The position numbers and the translations under genes were made by a program. Below, piece after piece: positions 1-6,449 of a stretch of 11,753 nucleotides of DNA. The stretch's first letter is position 1, and each line of letters opens with the position of its first letter. The stretch is from CAUUJV01 sp963545565 (GTDB lineage Bacteria > Actinomycetota > Actinomycetes > Actinomycetales > Bifidobacteriaceae). The notes below the pieces were generated by a model, which was not told the DNA's origin, did no database searches, and saw only the letters and a program-made list of their open reading frames with translations. The DNA is taken from the NCBI GenBank assembly GCA_963545565.1, contig CAUUJV010000019.1, positions 1 through 11,753 of the forward strand. Reading direction: 5' to 3'.

Positions 1-331
1 CCAGTTCATCGAGAAATCCGGATGCGGCTTCCCTTACAGACGGCATGGGGCCGGCGAGCTGAGCCAGTTCCATCACACTGGGACCAATCGAGTAGCGTTT
101 GTTGCCATTTTTGACCAGCGCCCGTACCTGAACCAGACTGGTGAGAAAACGGCTTACTGTGCTGGGCGCGTATCCGGTCATGTTCATGATGTCGGTCAAT
201 GTGAGCGAGGGATTGTCTGAGCTGAAGCAGTTGAGGATAGTGAAGGCACGCTGAAGCACACCGGCCTCATGCGAGGAGTTCTGGTCGGTACGACTGGCTG
301 GATGTGTCATGGGAGAAGCATCGTCACTCAT
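1..331 (-). CDS. IclR-family transcriptional regulator, N-terminal part (runs off the left edge)
   Basis: Translating the minus strand from the ATG at 331 gives 110 open codons to the window edge. After a polar N-terminus (about residues 1-23) comes a typical IclR winged helix-turn-helix: VLQRAFTILNCF at 25-36, a helix around LTDIMNMTG (45-53), a recognition helix APSTVSRFLTSL (55-66) and the wing KRYSIGPSVMELA (78-90). The C-terminal effector-binding domain lies outside the window. IclR proteins are dimeric repressors or activators that usually bind between themselves and a divergent catabolic operon, which is the layout here. The expected target is therefore the transporter-GH78-GH1 unit, with a rhamnoside, rhamnose or aglycone-related inducer (inference). 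Upstream ATGs in the other frames hit stops at once, and no good Shine-Dalgarno sequence precedes this ATG. Confidence 0.88.
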   Translation of the reverse strand, partial: MSDDASPMTHPASRTDQNSSHEAGVLQRAFTILNCFSSDNPSLTLTDIMNMTGYAPSTVSRFLTSLVQVRALVKNGNKRYSIGPSVMELAQLAGPMPSVREAASGFLDEL

Positions 332-337
332 ATTCTC

Positions 338-346
338 ATTATGACA
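338..346 (-). promoter_or_regulatory. Candidate extended -10 promoter of the IclR-family gene
   Basis: Read on the minus strand this is TGTCATAAT, an extended -10 (TGn plus a 5/6 match to TATAAT). Only 6 nt separate it from the ATG of the regulator, so transcription would begin at or next to the start codon and give a leaderless mRNA. Leaderless messages are common in actinobacteria, and the lack of a Shine-Dalgarno sequence fits. I see no good -35 box. The site is a prediction. Confidence 0.4.
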
Positions 347-361
347 TGTTGCCCCAGCACT

Positions 362-378
362 TTTCCGGTGAGTGGAAA
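362..378. promoter_or_regulatory. Candidate operator: TTTCC-N7-GGAAA inverted repeat
   Basis: A 17-bp dyad with perfect 5-bp arms, TTTCC (362-366) and GGAAA (374-378), sits between the divergent regulator and the transporter, 31 bp from the regulator start and 69 bp from the transporter start. The right arm lies within TGGAAAT (373-379), which equals one half-site of the operator known for E. coli IclR, although the second E. coli-type half-site is absent. Binding by the neighbouring IclR-family protein is inferred from position. Short dyads also arise by chance. Confidence 0.35.
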
Positions 379-434
379 TTAAATGGAAGTCAAATTCATT
401 AACGTCTAAAAACAGAATCACCATATCAGTTCAC

Positions 435-441
435 GAAGGAG
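435..441 (+). promoter_or_regulatory. Ribosome binding site that fixes the transporter start
   Basis: GAAGGAG lies 5 nt upstream of the ATG at 447. It decides against the in-frame GTG at 372, which would add 25 residues unlike any MFS N-terminus and has no good Shine-Dalgarno sequence. Confidence 0.75.
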
Positions 442-446
442 TGACT

Positions 447-1754
447 ATGAGTGAAGCATCTTCTCCCGAAACTGTAGCCGTACAACAGAACGAAAATTTC
501 GATGCGGATTACGATCGCATCGTCAAAGAATACGGCAGCCCTAAACGCAACATTGCGCTGATCCTCATCGCAGCTGTTGGCCTGTATATCATGTGTATGT
601 CGCTGTCAACCTGCCTGTCGCTGCGCATAGCCGCACTTGTACCAAACGACAAGAATACGTATTACAGCACAGCGTCGGCTGTCAACAGTTTTGTGATCCT
701 TTTCGCAGTGCCTATCGCCGGGGCACTCTCAGACAGGACCACCAGCCGTTTCGGCCGCCGCAGGCCTTGGATCATCGCATATCTGGTCGTCGCATTGATT
801 GCCTGCGCAGTTGTAGGGTTCTCTACTAATCTTGCAGTGATCTGCGTGGCGTATGTCGTTGGCGGAACGGCCATGCAGTGCGGATTCAGCACATACAGTG
901 TGATCCCTGTAGAGGGTATCCCCAATCGTTACCGTGGGCGAGTAATGGGATTCATGGGCATGTTTGGCGCTCTGGCCACATCCTTCGGCTCGTACCTTGC
1001 AGGTGCACTTGTGAAGGTCCCTGTTCTGCTCATGACCGTTCCGATCCTCCTCGGCTTGATCACTGCTATCCCTCTGCTCATCATGTATCGTGATCCGATC
1101 AAGTCCGGGAACGATGTGCCTCCGCTGGATCTGAAGGCCACCTTCTTCTCAGGCATGTTTGTCAATCTTGCTAAGCACCCCAATTATCTGTGGGTGTGGA
1201 TCACCCGCTGCCTGACTGGCTTCACCATCGCTGCCATGTTCAGCTACTTTACGTATTACCTGATGGATGGACTGCACGTACCACTGAATGAAGTCGGCCA
1301 GCACGCAGGATTACTGACACTTATGTCTGCACCGGTCAGCGTGCTGTTCTTTACATGCTCCGGCTGGATCTCCGACAAGTTTGGCCGCCGCAAGCCGTTG
1401 GTCGTCGCAGCAGGCCTGTGCATGGCAGTGGCTCTGGTTGTGGGCGGTACGTCTCATACTTTCGTCCAGTTTGCCTGCGCATGGCTGCTCTTCGCAGTTG
1501 GTCAGGCAATGTACCTGACCGTCGATCTGGCACTGTGCTCTGAGGTATTGCCAGACCAGAAAGATGCTGGCAAGGATATGGGCATGTTCCAGGTGGCACT
1601 GAGCATCGGCAATATGCTTGCCCCTGCTCTGGCACCGTTCATTCTCAAGATCGGTAGCACTACCGGCACGAACTATCTGCTCTTCTGGTGTGTGGCAGCT
1701 GTCACCGCAGTCGTCGCAGCAGGTATGATGCCACTGGTCAAAGGCATCAAGTAG
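447..1754 (+). CDS. MFS transporter, probable glycoside/oligosaccharide importer
   Basis: A 435-residue integral membrane protein with about 12 hydrophobic segments after a polar N-terminal tail of about 34 residues. The MFS loop 2-3 motif is at 92-107 (GALSDRTTSRFGRRRP) and its second-half copy at 306-317 (GWISDKFGRRKP). The Arg-rich RRRP form and the VEGIPNRYRGRVMG stretch (155-168) recall sugar:cation symporters of the GPH/SLC45-like type, but I cannot assign a subfamily. It is the first gene of a unit with the GH78 and GH1 genes, 44 nt before the rhamnosidase. Both enzymes look cytoplasmic, so this protein probably imports the intact rhamnosylated glycoside by proton or cation symport. 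The substrate is inferred from context only. Import of free rhamnose or export of the aglycone are alternatives. Confidence 0.85.
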   Translation: MSEASSPETVAVQQNENFDADYDRIVKEYGSPKRNIALILIAAVGLYIMCMSLSTCLSLRIAALVPNDKNTYYSTASAVNSFVILFAVPIAGALSDRTTSRFGRRRPWIIAYLVVALIACAVVGFSTNLAVICVAYVVGGTAMQCGFSTYSVIPVEGIPNRYRGRVMGFMGMFGALATSFGSYLAGALVKVPVLLMTVPILLGLITAIPLLIMYRDPIKSGNDVPPLDLKATFFSGMFVNLAKHPNYLWVWITRCLTGFTIAAMFSYFTYYLMDGLHVPLNEVGQHAGLLTLMSAPVSVLFFTCSGWISDKFGRRKPLVVAAGLCMAVALVVGGTSHTFVQFACAWLLFAVGQAMYLTVDLALCSEVLPDQKDAGKDMGMFQVALSIGNMLAPALAPFILKIGSTTGTNYLLFWCVAAVTAVVAAGMMPLVKGIK

Positions 1755-1798
1755 CAGCGAGCCGGAACCCGAGTCAACGATTATGAAGAATTAAGAAG

Positions 1799-4777
1799 AT
1801 GAGATCAATGACCACAATTACTTCTGCATCGAACGCTGTACAGGCAAGCCATGTACGGTTTGCGCATCACCGCGCTGAGCAGGCTGTGCTGGGAATTGGT
1901 GAAAGTCGACCCGCGCTGTCATGGCGAATCGACAATACTCCCGCCAAATGGAAGCAGACACAAGCCCAGGTGGAGATCACCCGCGAGAGCAAGGGGCCCG
2001 AGGGGAAAAGAGCTGACAAGACTCAGACGGTCCATACCCTTGATGGCGCAAACCATGTTTTCGTGCCGTGGGATGATCTGGGGCAGCCGCCACTGACATC
2101 CCGTGAGCGTGTCACTGTGAGGATCCGTATGACCGGCGCTGCTGCGGATAGCGTTGATGCTGGCGTCGATACCGAGTGGTCGGCGTGGTCTGAGCCTGCA
2201 ACAGCTGAAGTGGGGTTACTGACCCAAACCGACTGGCACGGCAAGTCGATCACGCCTGATGCAGAAGTAACACGGGAAGATCCTGCCCCCGTGCTGGTGC
2301 GTAGATTTGTAGTAGATGCGGTAGATAATGCCCAGTCGGTCAATGCCCAGGCTTCTGCCAGTGGCCGTCTCCACATCACCGCCGGCGGAGTCTTTGTGGC
2401 CTATATTGATGGCGAGCGCATCGGGAACGACGAACTGGCACCAGGCTGGACCGAATACAATAAACGCATCTCTTCACGTACGTATGATGTCAGCTCGCTC
2501 CTGACTCCGGGTGAGCATGAGATCGCCATCCTGCTGGGCAACGGCTGGTACCGCGGGCAGTTGACATGGAGCTGCCGCACGAATGTGTACGGCGACCGGC
2601 TGTGGGCGCTGGCGGATATGGAATGGTCCGATAACTCCGGCGAGCATGTGCTGGCGACTGACGATACCTGGCACTGGCGTTCGTCGAATATTCTGTTCAA
2701 TGATCTGTACGATGGCCAGAAAACAGATCTTCGCCAGCCGCTGCTGGGCGTTGATTCCACCGAAGCAGTGCAAACTGTGCAGGTACTGCCAATGCCAGAG
2801 GCAGATATCGTTCCTGCAGAAGCGCCAGCGGCACGGATAGTTCAGACCCTACCGGCGCAACAGATCATCACCACACCTTCTGGCAAGACGATCGTGGATT
2901 TTGGTCAGAACATTGCAGGCTGGGTACGCATGACGGTGCGCCACGGCTCAGCGGGCGATATTATCACGCTACGCCATGCAGAAGTGCTGGAACACGGTGA
3001 GCTGGGCACTCGGCCGTTGCGCAATGCCAAAGCCACCGACGAGTTCATCATCTCTGGTGATGACATTGAGGTTTTGGAGCCTTTGCTCACTCAGCATGGG
3101 TTCCGCTATGTTGAGGTGGACGCCCCGGCGAATATCCTTGCAGAGTTCGATCTTTCGGATATAGAAGCATGTGTGGTCTCTGCCGATATGGAGCCGCTGA
3201 CTGAATTTGACTGCTCTAACGAAGATGTCAATCGTCTGTTCCTCAATACTCGGTGGTCGACGATCGACAATTTCCTCACCGTTCCTACCGACTGCCCACA
3301 GCGCGATGAGCGCCTTGGCTGGACAGGAGATATAGCGGTTTTCGCTCCCACTGCGACAACGCTGTTTGACTCAGCTGCATTCCTCAACTCGTGGCTTGAC
3401 GATATGGCGTCTGACCAAGGGGCGGACGGCGGCATCCCCGTCGTTGTGCCAGACGTTCTGGACGGCCCAAAGCTGACCTGCGGATGGGGCGATGCCTCAG
3501 TGATCGTGCCTTGGGCGATCTATCAGGCCAGCGGTGATGTCAATGTTCTACGCAGATTCCTTCCAATGATGGATGCTTTCGTAGATGGCGTAGCTGCGGT
3601 GTGCCATGGATATCTGTGGAAAGGTGGATTCCAGTTTGGCGATTGGCTCGATCCGGACGCTCCTGTGGATGATCCTGGTAAATCCAAGGCTGATCCTGAC
3701 ATTGTTGCTACAGCCTATTTTGCCCATTCTGCAGGTATTGTGGCTCAGGCTCACAACATCGTAGGTCAGGCAGAGTTGGCTGAACATTATGCAGAGTTAA
3801 CTGGCAAAGTGGCACAGGCGTGGCGTGATGAATATACGACTGCAAATGGCGCCATCATTTCCGACTGCGTCACTGTATATGCGCTGGGTCTGACATGGGA
3901 TCTGCTCGCTACCGATCAGCAGCGAGACGGGGCTGCACAGCGCCTCGTTGATTTAGTGCGTACGAGCGGATACCGCATCTCCACAGGATTCCTCGGCACT
4001 CCCCTCATCTGCGAAGCACTGGAAAAGAGCGGTCATGGCGATATTGCCCTGCGTCTCCTGTTGCAACGCCGCTGCCCGTCATGGCTGTATCCGGTATCAA
4101 TGGGCGCAACCACTATCTGGGAACGCTGGGATTCCATGCTGCCATCAGGTGACATCAATCCGGGCGAAATGACCAGTTTCAACCACTATGCCCTCGGCGC
4201 TATCACCCACTGGCTCATTACCAGCGTGGCAGGGCTAAAATCCGAGGCGCCTGCGTGGCGCACGGTACGGATCCGTCCGGTTATCGGCAACGGTATCGAC
4301 CATGCACATGTGCGGCAGACAACGCCGTATGGAGTCATTGATCTGAGCTGGCATCTGAAGCCAGACGATACATCCGCACCAAATGACCGTCTCACCTTGT
4401 CTTTGACGGTACCTGAGGGCGTCACCGCATTCGTTGAACTTCCGGGAGCTGATTCCGAAATACACTGCGAATCAGGCCACTACGAGTGGACGAGTCAGAT
4501 CGTTCGGCATGAGCGCACTCTCAAAGAAATGTCCATCAGCGACGTGATCGATTCTGCTGATCTGTTGGACGATCTGACACACCGCCTTGCCGCATCTGGT
4601 TCGCCGGTCTATGCGAACGATACTCCCGATATCACCTTTACTCATGAGGCTAAGCAGTGGCTGCACGCTTCGATCGATCAGTTACCTACGGTCGCATCAA
4701 TGCAAGGGTTCGTGCCTGCAGCCGACAAGATCCAGACTGGTACACAGGAATTCCTCGCGGCACACACAACGAAGTAG
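1799..4777 (+). CDS. Alpha-L-rhamnosidase, glycoside hydrolase family 78
   Basis: This 992-residue enzyme hydrolyses terminal non-reducing alpha-L-rhamnose by an inverting mechanism. Domains in order: an N-terminal Fn3-like domain (about 15-150, with the WSAWSEPATAEVGLL segment), a rhamnosidase N beta-sandwich (about 165-330, LGNGWYRG near 246), a second beta domain (about 345-450, DFGQN near 366), the (alpha/alpha)6 catalytic barrel (about 460-800) and a C-terminal beta domain (about 800-905). The family signature DCPQRDERLGWTGD is at 498-511; Glu504 is the expected general acid. TTIWERWDS holds Glu775, the expected general base. An extra tail (911-992) follows the usual GH78 end. There is no signal peptide, so it should act in the cytoplasm on imported glycosides. 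Start: ATG 1799 (GAAGAA 8 nt upstream) or ATG 1808 (AAGAAG 9 nt upstream); they differ by three residues. It lies 44 nt after the transporter and 21 nt before GH1, which suggests one operon. Confidence 0.93.
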   Translation: MRSMTTITSASNAVQASHVRFAHHRAEQAVLGIGESRPALSWRIDNTPAKWKQTQAQVEITRESKGPEGKRADKTQTVHTLDGANHVFVPWDDLGQPPLTSRERVTVRIRMTGAAADSVDAGVDTEWSAWSEPATAEVGLLTQTDWHGKSITPDAEVTREDPAPVLVRRFVVDAVDNAQSVNAQASASGRLHITAGGVFVAYIDGERIGNDELAPGWTEYNKRISSRTYDVSSLLTPGEHEIAILLGNGWYRGQLTWSCRTNVYGDRLWALADMEWSDNSGEHVLATDDTWHWRSSNILFNDLYDGQKTDLRQPLLGVDSTEAVQTVQVLPMPEADIVPAEAPAARIVQTLPAQQIITTPSGKTIVDFGQNIAGWVRMTVRHGSAGDIITLRHAEVLEHGELGTRPLRNAKATDEFIISGDDIEVLEPLLTQHGFRYVEVDAPANILAEFDLSDIEACVVSADMEPLTEFDCSNEDVNRLFLNTRWSTIDNFLTVPTDCPQRDERLGWTGDIAVFAPTATTLFDSAAFLNSWLDDMASDQGADGGIPVVVPDVLDGPKLTCGWGDASVIVPWAIYQASGDVNVLRRFLPMMDAFVDGVAAVCHGYLWKGGFQFGDWLDPDAPVDDPGKSKADPDIVATAYFAHSAGIVAQAHNIVGQAELAEHYAELTGKVAQAWRDEYTTANGAIISDCVTVYALGLTWDLLATDQQRDGAAQRLVDLVRTSGYRISTGFLGTPLICEALEKSGHGDIALRLLLQRRCPSWLYPVSMGATTIWERWDSMLPSGDINPGEMTSFNHYALGAITHWLITSVAGLKSEAPAWRTVRIRPVIGNGIDHAHVRQTTPYGVIDLSWHLKPDDTSAPNDRLTLSLTVPEGVTAFVELPGADSEIHCESGHYEWTSQIVRHERTLKEMSISDVIDSADLLDDLTHRLAASGSPVYANDTPDITFTHEAKQWLHASIDQLPTVASMQGFVPAADKIQTGTQEFLAAHTTK

Positions 4778-4798
4778 AAATAGAAACGGAAAAAGAAT

Positions 4799-6160
4799 AT
4801 GGCGAATCAAACACAGCAGACAGAAACATCTGCGTCTGCGGCAGCAGCACCGGCAGCAGTATCTGTAACAGCATCTGCAGCAGCTCAGGGACGCCACCAA
4901 AAGGCCACTGCTACTCGAAACACTCCTGCCCACTTCCTGTGGGGCGCCTCCACTGCCGGCCACCAAATAGATGGCAATGACACCATGGCAGATACCACGT
5001 TCTTAGAAAGCGTCACCCCGTCTGTTTTCAAGGAACCGGCGGGAGCAGCATGCATGAGCTGGGAACGCTGGGAAGACGATCTGGATTGCGTGGCCGCCAT
5101 GGGGCTGAACGCGTACCGCTTCTCTGTGGAATGGTGCCGGATCGAGCCAGAGCAGGGAAAGATCAATCAGAGTGCGCTAGACCACTATGACCGCATGATC
5201 GACGGCTGCCTGGAGCGCGGCATCACACCAGCCATCACACTCAGCCACTTCACTGCTCCTCACTGGTTCGCTGCACAAGGCAGCTGGATGAATCCTCAGG
5301 CGGCAGGCTGGTTTGCGGACGAAGCAACGCGCGTCATGAAGCTTGTGGGTGACAGGGTCGGTCTGGTAGTCACATTCAATGAGCCGAATCTGGCCCAGCT
5401 GCTGGCCAAGGGCGGCCTGCCCCCGGAAGCTATGGAGTTCCAGAAGGCGTGCCTTGCAGCGGCGAGTGCCAAAGCTGGCGTGGACCACTACCGTGCGGGG
5501 AATGTGCAGTCGCCAGATGACTTTGATGCCATGGATGACGGTTTTGCCAAAGCACATCGTGCAGCTGTTCAGGCAGTCCGCGCAGTTAATGCCACCGTCC
5601 CAGTGGGTCTGTCACTTTCGGTGACGGACGACACATATATCACGCCTCACGGTAAGGAACTCATGGAGGCTAAGCGTGCCGCCTGCTACGGCAAGTGGGT
5701 GGATGTGACGCGCGGTGACGATTTCATCGGCGTGCAGAATTACGAGCGCATTGTATATGGCGATGATGGCGTTGTTCCTCCACGCCCCGACCAGCAGGTC
5801 AACGGCATGGGCACACCCGTAGAGCCTACGTCACTTGCAGCGTCCATCATCTACACACACGAACTGACCGGACTCCCGATCGTGGTGACCGAGCATGGTA
5901 TTTCAACCGATGATGACACTATGCGCTGCGATTTTATCCAACAGTCCATTCCCCCTATGGTCGAACTCATCAAGCGCGATGTTCCAGTGCTCGGCTATTT
6001 CCGCTGGACCCTGATGGACAACTTCGAGTGGATCAGCGCTTTTGATTCACGCCTGGGGCTGTATGAAGTGGATCGCGCCGGAGGCACCTACGACCGCATC
6101 GCCAAACCCAGCGCAGAGGTCTATGCGCAGGTGGTCCGCCAGCTCGATACTCAGATATAG
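4799..6160 (+). CDS. Beta-glycosidase (probable beta-glucosidase), glycoside hydrolase family 1
   Basis: A 453-residue retaining (beta/alpha)8 glycosidase. GH1 landmarks: FLWGAS at 46-51, the glycone-binding region QIDGN at 56-60 (usually QIEG), AYRFSVEWCRIEPEQG near the second strand, acid/base Glu195 in TFNEPN, nucleophile Glu365 in VTEHG, and the C-terminal MDNFEW plus RLGLYEVD. Before the barrel is an unusual tail of about 40 residues rich in Ala, Thr, Ser and Gln. It has no basic-plus-hydrophobic signal peptide pattern, so the enzyme is probably cytoplasmic. The only suitable start is ATG 4799, with GGAAAA 21 nt after the GH78 stop. Beside a rhamnosidase, the likely job is to remove beta-glucose once rhamnose is gone, releasing the aglycone. 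A disaccharide-releasing activity or a 6-phospho-beta-glucosidase are alternatives; the latter is less likely because there is no PTS gene nearby. Confidence 0.92.
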   Translation: MANQTQQTETSASAAAAPAAVSVTASAAAQGRHQKATATRNTPAHFLWGASTAGHQIDGNDTMADTTFLESVTPSVFKEPAGAACMSWERWEDDLDCVAAMGLNAYRFSVEWCRIEPEQGKINQSALDHYDRMIDGCLERGITPAITLSHFTAPHWFAAQGSWMNPQAAGWFADEATRVMKLVGDRVGLVVTFNEPNLAQLLAKGGLPPEAMEFQKACLAAASAKAGVDHYRAGNVQSPDDFDAMDDGFAKAHRAAVQAVRAVNATVPVGLSLSVTDDTYITPHGKELMEAKRAACYGKWVDVTRGDDFIGVQNYERIVYGDDGVVPPRPDQQVNGMGTPVEPTSLAASIIYTHELTGLPIVVTEHGISTDDDTMRCDFIQQSIPPMVELIKRDVPVLGYFRWTLMDNFEWISAFDSRLGLYEVDRAGGTYDRIAKPSAEVYAQVVRQLDTQI

Positions 6161-6178
6161 AGCTACTTATAGAGCTAC
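6156..6178 (+). repeat. 11-bp direct repeat across the GH1 stop codon
   Basis: TATAGAGCTAC occurs at 6156-6166 and again at 6168-6178, one base apart. The first copy contains the TAG stop of the GH1 gene. The inverse of its core (TAGCTCT) occurs at 6249-6255 on the other side of the terminator and could close an outer stem. It could be a small local duplication. Function unknown. Confidence 0.7.
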
Positions 6179-6212
6179 AGAACCATAAATAAATTATCCT
6201 CAATAATTTCAG

Positions 6213-6249
6213 GGGTGAGTCAGCCGAAGCAGATTCACCCTTGTTTTTT
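6213..6249 (+). terminator. Rho-independent terminator of the transporter-GH78-GH1 unit
   Basis: GGGTGAGTC (6213-6221) pairs with GATTCACCC (6232-6240) in a 9-bp stem with one G-U pair and a 10-nt loop, followed directly by TTGTTTTTT (6241-6249). It lies 52 nt after the GH1 stop in the expected orientation. Confidence 0.85.
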
Positions 6250-6312
6250 AGCTCTGACAGCTGGGATTCCACGGCATCTACACGAGAGCTGTGCGATGGC
6301 CTCTATGTGGTT

Positions 6313-6360
6313 CGAGTTACTCGTGTTGCATTTGTAGGCTATTACCCTACAATTGCAACA
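6313..6360. other. Two adjacent hairpins in the convergent spacer between GH1 and guaA
   Basis: CGAGT-T-ACTCG (6313-6323) is a perfect 5-bp dyad. Immediately after it, 6324-6338 and 6346-6360 form a 15-bp stem (TGTTGCATTTGTAGG against CCTACAATTGCAACA) with a single internal mismatch and a 7-nt loop. No U-tract follows on either strand, so it is not a standard Rho-independent terminator. It lies about 90 nt beyond the guaA stop and could end or stabilise the guaA message, or be a protein-binding dyad. I do not recognise it. Confidence 0.6.
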
Positions 6361-6433
6361 TCTCACTCTGATTCAAACCTCTTAGCGTCGCAAGGACATG
6401 CGAAATGGCACACGAAGCTGATCCCCTGCCAGC

Positions 6434-6447
6434 AAATGCTAAATGCT
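6434..6447. repeat. Tandem 7-bp repeat beside the guaA stop
   Basis: AAATGCT occurs twice in a row (6434-6440, 6441-6447), 2 bp before the guaA stop codon at 6450-6452. No obvious role; possibly chance. Confidence 0.5.
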
Positions 6448-6449
6448 AC

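Noticed and set aside
372..446. GTG start giving a 25-residue longer MFS protein
   Set aside because: There is no good Shine-Dalgarno sequence at 372, the extra residues are not MFS-like, and GAAGGAG precedes ATG 447.
4799..4930. Signal peptide on the GH1 protein
   Set aside because: The N-terminus has no basic start followed by a hydrophobic core. It is a polar and Ala-rich low-complexity stretch.
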